DNA of 64,000 nt from Paenibacillus silvisoli (GTDB lineage Bacteria > Bacillota > Bacilli > Paenibacillales > Paenibacillaceae): positions 1,145,001-1,209,000 of the forward strand of contig NZ_CP133017.1 of the NCBI RefSeq assembly GCF_030866765.1. The letters run 5' to 3'. Of this stretch, positions 1 through 8,784 are shown one piece after another. A program made the position numbers and the translations under genes. Each line of letters starts with the position of its first letter. The stretch's first letter is position 1. Under the pieces are notes generated by a model, which worked only from the letters and a program-made list of their open reading frames with translations, made no database searches and was not told the DNA's origin.

Positions 1-1186
<1,186 letters not shown>

Positions 1187-1257
1187 AACATTGCTTCAAC
1201 CTTCGCAAAGGTTCGTATCCAGTTTTCAGGGTGTCAAGTCGCCCGAAGTTCTAATGT

Positions 1258-1333
1258 TCCCTGATAGCTCAGTTGGTAGAGCACTCGACTGTTAATCGAG
1301 TTGTCACAGGTTCGAGTCCTGTTCGGGGAGCCA
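1258..1333 (+). tRNA. tRNA-Asn (GTT)
   Basis: Complete cloverleaf with anticodon GTT and encoded CCA. The 7-bp acceptor stem pairs TCCCTGA with TCGGGGA. First gene of a twelve-tRNA cluster directly after the 23S gene. Confidence 0.96.
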
Positions 1334-1339
1334 TTCTTT

Positions 1340-1427
1340 GGAGAAGTACCCAAGTGGCTCAAGGGGACCCTCTGCTAAGGGGTTAGACTGCGTAAGTGGT
1401 GCGAGGGTTCGAATCCCTCCTTCTCCG
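1340..1427 (+). tRNA. tRNA-Ser (GCT)
   Basis: Long class II tRNA with a variable arm and anticodon GCT (reads AGC/AGT). The acceptor pairs GGAGAAG with CTTCTCC. Unlike its neighbours, CCA is not encoded after the discriminator G, so the CCA-adding enzyme must supply it. Confidence 0.95.
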
Positions 1428-1447
1428 TTGTAACATTTTCTTCATAA

Positions 1448-1522
1448 GGCCCGTTGGTCAAGGGGTTAAGACACCTCCCTTTCACGGAGGTAACAGGGGT
1501 TCGAATCCCCTACGGGTCACCA
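1448..1522 (+). tRNA. tRNA-Glu (TTC)
   Basis: Anticodon TTC within the loop CTTTCAC. Acceptor GGCCCGT pairs with ACGGGTC, allowing one G-T pair. CCA is encoded. Confidence 0.95.
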
Positions 1523-1530
1523 ACATTCCT

Positions 1531-1606
1531 GGAGGCTTAGCTCAGCTGGGAGAGCATCTGCCTTACAAGCAGAGGGTCGGCGGTTCGATCCCGTCAGCCT
1601 CCACCA
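1531..1606 (+). tRNA. tRNA-Val (TAC)
   Basis: Anticodon TAC, acceptor beginning GGAGGC, encoded CCA, standard D and T loops (TTCGATC). Confidence 0.95.
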
Positions 1607-1629
1607 TATATGTGCGCAAGCACGACTAT

Positions 1630-1706
1630 CGCGGGGTGGAGCAGCTCGGTAGCTCGTCGGGCTCATAACCCGAAGGCCGCAGGTTCAAATCCTGCCCCCG
1701 CAACCA
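1630..1706 (+). tRNA. initiator tRNA-fMet (CAT)
   Basis: Anticodon CAT. It is the initiator type because position 1 (C) is unpaired against A at position 72 and the anticodon stem has three consecutive G-C pairs (GGG/CCC). CCA is encoded. Confidence 0.95.
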
Positions 1707-1717
1707 AATTTTAATGC

Positions 1718-1794
1718 GGAGCCGTGGTGTAGAGGCCTAACATGCCTGCCTGTCACGCAGGAGACCGCGGGTTCGAATCCCGTCGGCTCCGCCA
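1718..1794 (+). tRNA. tRNA-Asp (GTC)
   Basis: Anticodon GTC in the loop CTGTCAC; acceptor GGAGCCG pairs with CGGCTCC; encoded CCA. Confidence 0.95.
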
Positions 1795-1811
1795 TTTATT
1801 TCAAACCATAT

Positions 1812-1887
<76 letters not shown>

Positions 1888-1894
1888 TGTTTTT

Positions 1895-1970
1895 GAGCCA
1901 TTAGCTCAGTTGGTAGAGCACCTGACTTTTAATCAGGGTGTCGTAGGTTCGAGTCCTACATGGCTCACCA
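1895..1970 (+). tRNA. tRNA-Lys (TTT)
   Basis: Anticodon TTT; acceptor GAGCCAT pairs with ATGGCTC; encoded CCA. Confidence 0.95.
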
Positions 1971-2000
1971 TTTTCACAACGAAAATGGAGATTTATAAGC

Positions 2001-2083
2001 GCGCGTATGGCGGAATTGGCAGACGCACCAGACTTAGGATCTGGCGGGCGACCGTGGGGGTTCAAGTCCCTCTACGCGCACCA
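2001..2083 (+). tRNA. tRNA-Leu (TAG)
   Basis: Class II tRNA with variable arm and anticodon TAG (reads CTA); acceptor GCGCGTA pairs with TACGCGC; encoded CCA. Confidence 0.95.
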
Positions 2084-2091
2084 TAATTTTT

Positions 2092-2166
2092 GCGGAAGTG
2101 GCTCAGCGGTAGAGCATCGCCTTGCCAAGGCGAGGGTCGCGGGTTCGATTCCCGTCTTCCGCTCCA
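2092..2166 (+). tRNA. tRNA-Gly (GCC)
   Basis: Anticodon GCC in the loop TTGCCAA; acceptor GCGGAAG pairs with CTTCCGC; encoded CCA. Confidence 0.95.
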
Positions 2167-2170
2167 TGAT

Positions 2171-2247
2171 GTGCCCTTAGCTCAGCTGGATAGAGCATTT
2201 GACTACGAATCAAAAGGTCGGGAGTTCGAATCTCTCAGGGCACGCCA
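2171..2247 (+). tRNA. tRNA-Arg (ACG)
   Basis: Anticodon ACG (A34 presumably edited to inosine); acceptor GTGCCCT pairs with AGGGCAC; encoded CCA. Confidence 0.95.
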
Positions 2248-2256
2248 TTTTCATAA

Positions 2257-2333
2257 CGGGATGTAGCTCAGCTTGGTAGAGCACCTGGTTTGGGACCAGG
2301 GGGTCGCATGTTCAAATCGTGTCATCCCGACCA
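2257..2333 (+). tRNA. tRNA-Pro (TGG)
   Basis: Anticodon TGG; acceptor CGGGATG pairs with CATCCCG; encoded CCA. Last tRNA of the cluster, followed by a terminator. Confidence 0.95.
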
Positions 2334-2346
2334 TCCATTACATTGA

Positions 2347-2380
2347 AGCACTGTGCGTATGCATAGCGCTTTTTTTATTT
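2347..2380 (+). terminator. terminator of the rRNA/tRNA operon
   Basis: A 10-bp stem with one mismatch around the loop GTAT (AGCACTGTGC against GCATAGCGCT) is followed by seven T. It sits 13 bases after the last tRNA. Confidence 0.7.
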
Positions 2381-2392
2381 TCAGCAAGTAAT

Positions 2393-2435
2393 AAGGCAGC
2401 TAGCCACGGTGATGGTTCACCTGACTAGCTGCCTT
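2393..2435 (-). terminator. hairpin after katA
   Basis: A perfect 11-bp inverted repeat (AAGGCAGCTAG/CTAGCTGCCTT) encloses an inner GGTGA/TCACC stem. It lies five bases past the catalase stop. The T-tract on the minus side is weak, so termination efficiency is uncertain. Confidence 0.6.
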
Positions 2436-2439
2436 TCGT

Positions 2440-3909
2440 TTACTCTTGGGCGCCGTCGTCATCCTTCGGAATGGTCAGTCCCAGTCCGTCCGCGATGCCT
2501 TGGCCGTAGGCGGGATCGGCCTTGTAGAAATGCGCGATTTGCCGCAGCTTGATGTCAACGCGTTCGACGGGCTTCATGGCGCCTACAATCGTGCTGATCA
2601 GCCGTGCGCGTTCTTCGTCGCTCATTAGCCTGAAGAGATCGCCGGGCTGCGTATAGTGGTCGTGATGATCGTAGCCGACACTGTCCGCCTGGCCGGATAC
2701 CGGATATGGAGCCGGTTTGTCGGCCGGGGACTCTTTGGCCCCGCCATAGCTGTTCGGCTCATAGTAGACGGAACCGCCGCCATTGCCGTCCGGGCGCATC
2801 TGCCCGTCGCGCTGGTTGTTTTTCACCTCGGCGATCGGACGGTTGATCGGTAGCGCGTTATGGTTGGCGCCAACGCGGTAGCGATGGGCGTCGGAGTAGG
2901 CGAAGAGCCGGCCCTGGAGCATTTTGTCCGGCGAGGCTTCGATCCCCGGCACGAAATTGCCCGGCGAGAAGGTCGCTTGCTCCACCTCGGCGAAGTAATT
3001 GTCCGGATTGCGGTCCAATACCATCCGTCCGACTTCGATGAGCGGATAATCCTTTTGCGACCATACCTTCGTTACATCGAACGGGTCGAACCGGTACGTA
3101 TCGGCATCGGCAAGCGGCATAATTTGCACGCACAGCTTCCATGAAGGAAAATCGCCGCTAGCGATGGCATTGAACAGGTCCTCGGTATGGTAGTCGGGAT
3201 TTTCGCCCGCGATTTGCGCGGCTAATGCGGCATCGAGATTTTGGACGCCTTGCTCCGTTTTGAAGTGGTATTTAACCCAGACGGCTTCACCGGCTGCGTT
3301 GACCCACTTGAACGTATGGCTGCCGAAGCCGTGCATATGGCGCAGCGTCGCCGGAATGCCGCGGTCGGACATCAGAATCGTCACCTGGTGCAGCGATTCC
3401 GGAGAGAGCGACCAGAAATCCCAGATGGCGTTCGGATTTTTCAGATGCGTTTGCGGGTGGCGCTTCTGCGTATGGATGAAATCCGGGAACTTGATCGCAT
3501 CGCGGATGAAGAACACCGGCGTATTGTTGCCGACCAGATCGTAGTTGCCTTCCTCCGTATAAAATTTCACGGCAAAACCGCGCGGATCCCTTACCGTATC
3601 GGCCGAACCGAGCTCACCGGCAACCGTCGAGAAGCGAATGAACATGGGCGTACGCTTGCCGATCTCGGACAGGAAGCTTGCCCGGGTGTAGGCGGTCAAA
3701 TCGTTCGTTACCTCGAAATAGCCGTGCGCTCCCGCGCCCTTGGCATGAACAACCCGCTCGGGGACTCGCTCCCGGTTGAAATGTGCCAGCTTCTCCAGCA
3801 GATGCACGTCTTGAATGAGTGTCGGCCCCCGGGCGCCTGCGGTCATCGAATTCTGATTATCCCCAACCGGTGCGCCCCAGCTGGTCGTCAGCTTCTTTTC
3901 CTCGCTCAT
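2440..3909 (-). CDS. katA: monofunctional haem catalase
   Basis: A cytoplasmic catalase that converts H2O2 to water and oxygen. At 489 residues it is a small-subunit, clade 3 (KatA-type) enzyme. The distal haem His lies in [13 protein letters not shown] near residue 56, the catalytic Asn in YDLVGNNTP near 129, and the proximal haem Tyr in [14 protein letters not shown] near 340. The ATG follows a GAGGA-type site. The gene is monocistronic, transcribed towards the tRNA cluster and divergent from the rhamnosidase-like gene. Family members are usually under PerR or SigB control, but I could not identify a convincing PerR box in the upstream 280 bases. A frame covering 3241-3933 on the other strand is a shadow. 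Confidence 0.97.
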   Translation of the reverse strand: MSEEKKLTTSWGAPVGDNQNSMTAGARGPTLIQDVHLLEKLAHFNRERVPERVVHAKGAGAHGYFEVTNDLTAYTRASFLSEIGKRTPMFIRFSTVAGELGSADTVRDPRGFAVKFYTEEGNYDLVGNNTPVFFIRDAIKFPDFIHTQKRHPQTHLKNPNAIWDFWSLSPESLHQVTILMSDRGIPATLRHMHGFGSHTFKWVNAAGEAVWVKYHFKTEQGVQNLDAALAAQIAGENPDYHTEDLFNAIASGDFPSWKLCVQIMPLADADTYRFDPFDVTKVWSQKDYPLIEVGRMVLDRNPDNYFAEVEQATFSPGNFVPGIEASPDKMLQGRLFAYSDAHRYRVGANHNALPINRPIAEVKNNQRDGQMRPDGNGGGSVYYEPNSYGGAKESPADKPAPYPVSGQADSVGYDHHDHYTQPGDLFRLMSDEERARLISTIVGAMKPVERVDIKLRQIAHFYKADPAYGQGIADGLGLTIPKDDDGAQE

Positions 3910-4227
3910 TGCTTCATCCTCCCGTCACGTTGAAGAGCTAATTAGTATGAACTATGAGCTTCGTCCTTTGGATATGCATGGCAAATGCGGACTGCATGCT
4001 CGCTACGCTCGGCATTGTAAAAACGTTTTATATCGATCACGGCACGAAGCAGTGCTTTTTTTTTGCCGTTTTTAGAGTTGGTATTCGTGAAAACCCAGTC
4101 GTATCAACGGTTTTTCGGCCTCAAACATACGTTTTGTTTTGAGGTTGTGGGCATGTCCGGCGAATGGTAAGATGACACTAATAGTGAAATGAAAATGCTT
4201 ACAAGGCTAATCGAAAAGAGGAATCGA
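3910..4227. other. divergent intergenic region, katA / GH78
   Basis: About 320 bases between two divergent genes, so it should carry both promoters. I see AT-rich stretches and a poly-T run near 4050, but no operator or RNA motif that I can name. Confidence 0.5.
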
Positions 4228-6384
4228 ATGGATACAACCATGATCAACCAACAAATGCCGAGATGGATTTGGCATCCCGAACGGGAGGAGCGCCTCAGCT
4301 GCGTGCTTAGGCGAACGTTCACGACCGCGCATGAAATCCGCCAAGTCTCCTTACATACGGCCTGCACGGGCGCGATGCGCGTCGTACTGGATGGCCAGTT
4401 GATTGCGGAGCTTGCCGAGCGTCCGGGTAATGCGGGTGCTTTTACGAGGATTGAATTAGATGCGTTATTGCCCGGCGAGCACGAGCTCCGACTCGAAATG
4501 GCGTGCAGCGCGATCATCCCGATTTACGAAGTGAACTATTACTTATGGAACCGCCGGGTCGGCGCTATCGCTTTCTTGCAGGGCGAGGGGCTATGGCTCA
4601 CTACGGATGAGCAGTGGCAGGCTGACGAGACGGCTGCCGCGCAAATCTGCCTGCTTGGCGAAGAGCCGTTCGGCGATTTGGAAAATAGTCCGCCGGCGTT
4701 CGTAGCCGGCGGCTTTGGCGATATTGCGGCGTACGAGCTTCAAGAGGTACAGGCGATGGAGACGGCGTCGCTGGAGGCAAGCGTGACCGGCGGCACCGTG
4801 CGGGTTAGCGGGTTTCACGGTCAGGATGGCGCTCTCGTCAAGCCAGAGCAAGCAAAGCTCGAGCTTTTCTACCATCTGCGCAAACAGAACGAGTGGAAAG
4901 CAATGCGGCAGCTTCAGAACGACATGAAGCTGGACAACGCTTCTAAGGTGCTGGTTGATTTGCTGGCAGAGCACAATTGCCGGTTTGCCGTCTCCAACCA
5001 TGGGGATCAGCCGGTGAAGCTGCTCTGGAACGGCGCCGAGTCGCTGATGGAGCTGGAGCGTTACGACGGCTGCATTACGGAATGGCTCGTCATTCCTCCG
5101 GGAGAGACGGTCTATACGCTGCCGCAGGGCTGCCGCTATATCCAGCTGTACGCGCTGGGAGAGCAAGGTACGCCATTCGAGCTGGAGCTTGCGTTCCAAT
5201 CGGTGCATGTCGCGCTGAATCAGGTAGGCGAGCTGCAGAGCGAGGATGCGCAGCTGAACGAGATTTTCGACGTGTCTGCGCATACGAGCCGGATTTGCCA
5301 TCAGATCGGGCTGTGGGACGGCATTAAGCGGGATCGGTTGAATTGGACGTTCGACTTCTATCTGGCGGCAAAATCGTGCTATTTCCTGTGGGACGATACG
5401 AAAGTCATCCAGCGCGCGGTCAGGGAGCTGGGCGTGGACACGCCAAGCGGGCACTGGATGAACGGCATTTGCGAATACACGCTTTGGTGGCTGAAGACCG
5501 TCTGCGAGTATTACGTGCAAACCGGCGATAAATCGTTCGTGCAGGAAATGAAGGAGCCGCTGCAGCGCCATATCGAATGGGTACGTAAAAATACGCGCCC
5601 AGGCGAAGGGCTGATGGAGGAGGACGGCATCTTGATCGAATGGGTGCCGCTGAAGCAGGAGGAACGCGTTGTCGCGCTGCAGGCGATCTATGCGCTGACG
5701 CATGCCGATCTGGTGAAGCTGTCCGCCGACATGCCGGAGCTTGAGCTCGAGCCGCTGCTGGATTGGCCGATAAAGGCGCTGACCTCTGCGGATTTCCTGA
5801 AGGAGCCTTATGCGCTGGCCGTAAAGGTGCTCGGCATTGCGAGCGGATATGTTTCGGCCGAAGCGGCTGAGGCGTTCTTGGACGGCTATGTGCTGGAAGA
5901 CCCGATCACGCCGCTCTCGGCGTATCAGCTGGCGGAGTGCTATTCGCGCTTCGGCAAGCATGAGCGGGCTTACGACATCATTTCGCTCGTTTGGGGCGGG
6001 ATGCTGAAGCAAGGCGCGACGACGTTCTGGGAGGCTTACACGCATGGAGGAGGAAGCGAGGCACGCGATTTTCACGATGCGCTCACGACCTATACGGCGT
6101 ACGGCTCCTATCGGATGAGCTTATGCCATTCGTGGTCCAGCACGCCGGTCAAGTGGATCGGAGAAGTCGTACTGGGCGTGCAGCCTCTAGAGCCGGGGTA
6201 CAAAACCGTTAAGGTTTCGCCGAAGCCGGTCGGCGGCATCCGTGCTTGCAGCGGAACGGTGAATACGCCTCATGGGGCGATTCAGGTGCGCTGGCATGTG
6301 GACGCTTCGGGCAAAGTATGTACGCAAGTGACGGCGCCTCCCGGCGTGCAGGTGGTTGAGTTTAGCGAGAATCAGACGGTTTAG
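4228..6384 (+). CDS. GH78-like alpha-L-rhamnosidase
   Basis: Probable glycoside hydrolase that releases terminal L-rhamnose from glycosides or polysaccharides. An N-terminal beta-rich region (to about residue 300) is followed by a six-hairpin (alpha/alpha)6 domain with DGIKRDRLNW near residues 355-365, matching the GH78 acidic D-R-x-x-W block. TTFWEAY near 600 carries the likely second catalytic Glu. A C-terminal beta domain with VKVSPKP follows. No signal peptide, so the enzyme is probably cytoplasmic and acts on imported oligosaccharides. The start at 4228 is preferred over 4189 because AAAAGAGGA lies six bases before it. Exact substrate is unproven; a terminator follows. Confidence 0.8.
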   Translation: MDTTMINQQMPRWIWHPEREERLSCVLRRTFTTAHEIRQVSLHTACTGAMRVVLDGQLIAELAERPGNAGAFTRIELDALLPGEHELRLEMACSAIIPIYEVNYYLWNRRVGAIAFLQGEGLWLTTDEQWQADETAAAQICLLGEEPFGDLENSPPAFVAGGFGDIAAYELQEVQAMETASLEASVTGGTVRVSGFHGQDGALVKPEQAKLELFYHLRKQNEWKAMRQLQNDMKLDNASKVLVDLLAEHNCRFAVSNHGDQPVKLLWNGAESLMELERYDGCITEWLVIPPGETVYTLPQGCRYIQLYALGEQGTPFELELAFQSVHVALNQVGELQSEDAQLNEIFDVSAHTSRICHQIGLWDGIKRDRLNWTFDFYLAAKSCYFLWDDTKVIQRAVRELGVDTPSGHWMNGICEYTLWWLKTVCEYYVQTGDKSFVQEMKEPLQRHIEWVRKNTRPGEGLMEEDGILIEWVPLKQEERVVALQAIYALTHADLVKLSADMPELELEPLLDWPIKALTSADFLKEPYALAVKVLGIASGYVSAEAAEAFLDGYVLEDPITPLSAYQLAECYSRFGKHERAYDIISLVWGGMLKQGATTFWEAYTHGGGSEARDFHDALTTYTAYGSYRMSLCHSWSSTPVKWIGEVVLGVQPLEPGYKTVKVSPKPVGGIRACSGTVNTPHGAIQVRWHVDASGKVCTQVTAPPGVQVVEFSENQTV

Positions 6385-6428
6385 ACGTGGTCAGTATGGA
6401 CAGAATCAAATTTGATTGATTAATCAGT

Positions 6429-6462
6429 GAGAGCCGCTCTTCGGAGCGGCTCTCTTTTGTTT
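6429..6462 (+). terminator. terminator of the rhamnosidase-like gene
   Basis: A perfect 11-bp stem, GAGAGCCGCTC/GAGCGGCTCTC, with the stable loop TTCG, followed by TTTTGTTTG. Confidence 0.93.
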
Positions 6463-6531
6463 GTTTACTAAATCCCACCGGGCAGGCTTTTCGCTAGTGT
6501 GTGGCGGCAGCGATAGAGTGCCTGAAACATT

Positions 6532-6715
6532 TAACGGTTGCCCCAGCGCTTATTTGCACAATAACAGCCCTTTTTAACTTCTAACGGTTGCCGCAGAGGT
6601 TATTTTGCCTTAGTCGGTATAATTCGCTGTCCAGATCGCCAAATAGCCTTCCTGACAACCGTTAGAAATTCAAATCGGCCTTTTAAGGCGAAATAGCGTG
6701 CGTAGCAACCGTTAG
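6532..6715. repeat. inverted pair of ~50-bp repeats (CTAACGGTTG)
   Basis: The motif TAACGGTTG occurs forward at 6532 and 6582 (49-50 bases apart) and in reverse (CAACCGTTA) at 6656 and 6706 (50 bases apart). Each copy is followed, in its own orientation, by a loosely conserved GGTTATTTTGCC / GCTATTTSGCC segment. The four copies form a symmetric two-forward, two-reverse arrangement. No coding frame is supported between 6463 and 6736. Confidence 0.75.
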
Positions 6716-6736
6716 CGTACGAGACTAATCGCCCGC

Positions 6737-6801
6737 CTTACATGGCTGTAAGATTGCTGAAAGCCGAATCAATAGGTGAAACGGTGGAAACGGACTACAC
6801 T
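6737..6801 (+). promoter_or_regulatory. BceR-type operator and promoter before the van genes
   Basis: A perfect inverted repeat, CTTACA-TGGC-TGTAAG (6737-6752), fits the TNACA-N4-TGTAA site reported for BceR-like regulators. TTGCTGAAAGCC (6754-6765) and ATCAATAGG (6768-6776) follow, then a -10-like TACACT at 6796-6801. The same elements in the same order and nearly the same spacing occur before bceA at 12697-12761. The ligase start codon lies 31 bases past the -10. Confidence 0.8.
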
Positions 6802-6831
6802 CGAAGAGAAGAAACCGGTAAAGGAGAGATC

Positions 6832-7926
6832 ATGATGAACAACAAAATAAATCTAGCCATTCTGTTCGGCGGCGCGTCGACGGAGCACGAAGTTTCGCTG
6901 TCCTCCGCGGCCGCTGTCATCGAGCATTTGGACCGTTCGATATACAGCTTAATTCTGATCGGCATTACGAGAGAGGGCCGTTGGCTCCGTTACCTCGGCG
7001 ACGAAGACGGAATCAGGGAGGACAGATGGCACTCGTATCCGGATTGTACTTCGGCCTTTCTGTCGCCGGACCGGTCGATGAAAGGACTGTTCGAGCTGGT
7101 AGGGACGGAATACCGGTTCACGCCGATCGAAGCGGTATTCCCGGTGCTGCACGGCAAGAACGGGGAGGACGGCACGCTTCAAGGGCTGCTGGAGCTGGCA
7201 GATCTGCCGTTCGTCGGCTGCGGCTCGCTCTCGTCGGCCGTTTGCATGGACAAGGCGATCGCGAAGTCGCTCATCGAGGCGGAAGGCATACCGGTACCTC
7301 CTGCCGTCGTGCTAACCGCGGCGCAGTGGGCGGCCGGAGATCGCGCCGGGCTGGAGCGACTGCCATTCCCGGTATACGTTAAACCCGCCAGATCCGGCTC
7401 GTCGATCGGCATTACCAAAGCACATGGCCCGGCCGAGCTGGAGGCTGGCATTGCCATAGCGCTGCAGCATGACGACAAGCTCGTCATCGAAACCCATATC
7501 GACGGCGTTGAAATCGGCTGCGCGGTGCTCGGCAGCGAAGAAGAGCTTTTCGTTGGCGTGCTTGATGAAATCGAACTGGAAGGAAGCTTCTTCGACTATG
7601 ACGAGAAGTATTCGCTGCGCACCTCGTCGATCCACCTGCCGGCACGCATCGGGGACACGAAGACGGCGGAAGCGCGTAATATGGCGCTGCGCATCTATCG
7701 GACGCTGGGCTGCAAAGGCTTTGCGCGCGTCGATCTTTTCCTTTCGCGGGACGGTAGGCTGTATTTTAACGAAGTGAATACGATTCCCGGCTTTACGGCC
7801 GCGAGCCGCTATCCGAACATGATGCGGGCGGCAGGGCTTGCGTTTCCGGACCTTCTGAATAGGCTCGTTGCAGAAGCGCTAAACAAACGGCCGGAAGGTC
7901 TAAACAATAGGGCAAGAGGAGAGTAG
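6832..7926 (+). CDS. vanG-like: VanG-type D-alanine-D-serine ligase
   Basis: An ATP-grasp ligase predicted to make D-Ala-D-Ser for alternative peptidoglycan precursors with low glycopeptide affinity. The 364 residues show the N-terminal LFGGASTEHEVSL, then VFPVLHGKNGEDGTLQG, VKPARSGSSIGI, and the omega-loop block FFDYDEKYSL followed by LPARI. This resembles VanG (FFDYTEKYTL) rather than housekeeping Ddl or the D-Ala-D-Lac ligases VanA/VanB. The end block FNEVNTIPGFT is the Mg/ATP site. The ATG at 6832 (or 6835) follows AAGGAGAG; an upstream in-frame ATG at 6742 lies inside the operator and is rejected. The vanXY gene follows after three bases. Substrate choice is inferred from the loop and the neighbouring serine racemase. 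Confidence 0.88.
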   Translation: MMNNKINLAILFGGASTEHEVSLSSAAAVIEHLDRSIYSLILIGITREGRWLRYLGDEDGIREDRWHSYPDCTSAFLSPDRSMKGLFELVGTEYRFTPIEAVFPVLHGKNGEDGTLQGLLELADLPFVGCGSLSSAVCMDKAIAKSLIEAEGIPVPPAVVLTAAQWAAGDRAGLERLPFPVYVKPARSGSSIGITKAHGPAELEAGIAIALQHDDKLVIETHIDGVEIGCAVLGSEEELFVGVLDEIELEGSFFDYDEKYSLRTSSIHLPARIGDTKTAEARNMALRIYRTLGCKGFARVDLFLSRDGRLYFNEVNTIPGFTAASRYPNMMRAAGLAFPDLLNRLVAEALNKRPEGLNNRARGE

Positions 7927-7929
7927 CAT

Positions 7930-8784
7930 ATGATGCCGATTACGAGAAATTCAATAGATGAAACGTCATTGTCGCGATGCCGGATGGTCTACCTAGGCGA
8001 AGAAGAGGTTGGCCGGGGCAACCTAATCCTGGTGAATGCCGAGCATCCCGTACGTAACGTAGAGACGCGGCTCGCGCCAGTAGCCGAAAGTCTGCTAACG
8101 GCGCCAGGCACGGAAGAGCCGGACGTCGCATTGGACGCCGTCTGTCTCGCGCAGCTGTCGTCGCTGTTGGATGCCTGCGGCGGCAAGGAACGGATCACCG
8201 TCGTCAGCGGATACCGCTCGAAGGCGATGCAGCGGATGATTTATATGGACACGTTGCGGGAACGCGGTCCGGCCTTTACGGAAAGCTATGTCGCGCTGCC
8301 CGGTGCGAGCGAGCATCAGACAGGCTTAGCCGTTGACGTCGGTCTCGCCGGCGACGGGCTCGATTATATCGCGCCTTCCTTCTCGGAGGAATCGGACGCA
8401 GCCAAGCGGTTCAAGCAGCTGGCGCCTGCCTATGGCTTCATCCAGCGCTATGAGGAAGGGAAGCGGCCCATTACGGGCATCGCATGCGAGCCGTGGCATT
8501 ATCGTTACGTCGGCTATCCGCATTCAGCCGTCATGGCTTGCGAGAGCCTGTGCTTGGAGGAATATACGGCTTTCGTACGTGAACATGCCTGCGGCCGGAA
8601 GCATTTGTTCGTCGAGGATGGCGACCGGCGGTTCGAAATCTACTACGTCGAGGCAACGGCCGGTTTTACGCTTGTTCCGGTTCCCGATGAGAAGGCCGCG
8701 AATTGGGACGTGTCCGGCAATAACGTGGATGGCTTTGTCGTAACGGTCGCTTATGAAAAGGAGCCGGATCGTCATGGACGCTAA
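7930..8784 (+). CDS. vanXY-like: VanXY-type D,D-dipeptidase/carboxypeptidase
   Basis: A zinc peptidase predicted to hydrolyse D-Ala-D-Ala dipeptide and to trim terminal D-Ala from existing precursors, leaving only modified ends. Visible are the substrate-Arg block SGYRSKAMQRMIY, the zinc motif SEHQTGLAVDVG (His, Asp), and EPWHYRYVG with the catalytic Glu and third zinc His. The core resembles VanXY-C/-G. It has no signal peptide or membrane segment, as expected for VanXY. An additional C-terminal segment of about 65 residues (from about 215 on, GRKHLFVEDG onward) is not needed for the core fold. The gene starts three bases after the ligase stop and overlaps vanT by 11 bases. Confidence 0.88.
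   Translation: MMPITRNSIDETSLSRCRMVYLGEEEVGRGNLILVNAEHPVRNVETRLAPVAESLLTAPGTEEPDVALDAVCLAQLSSLLDACGGKERITVVSGYRSKAMQRMIYMDTLRERGPAFTESYVALPGASEHQTGLAVDVGLAGDGLDYIAPSFSEESDAAKRFKQLAPAYGFIQRYEEGKRPITGIACEPWHYRYVGYPHSAVMACESLCLEEYTAFVREHACGRKHLFVEDGDRRFEIYYVEATAGFTLVPVPDEKAANWDVSGNNVDGFVVTVAYEKEPDRHGR

Noticed and set aside
1396..1668. 90-codon open frame through the tRNA cluster
   Set aside because: It runs across four tRNA genes and has no ribosome site.
3910..4010. PerR box upstream of katA
   Set aside because: The AT-rich partial repeat near 3940 departs too far from the TTATAAT-N-ATTATAA consensus.
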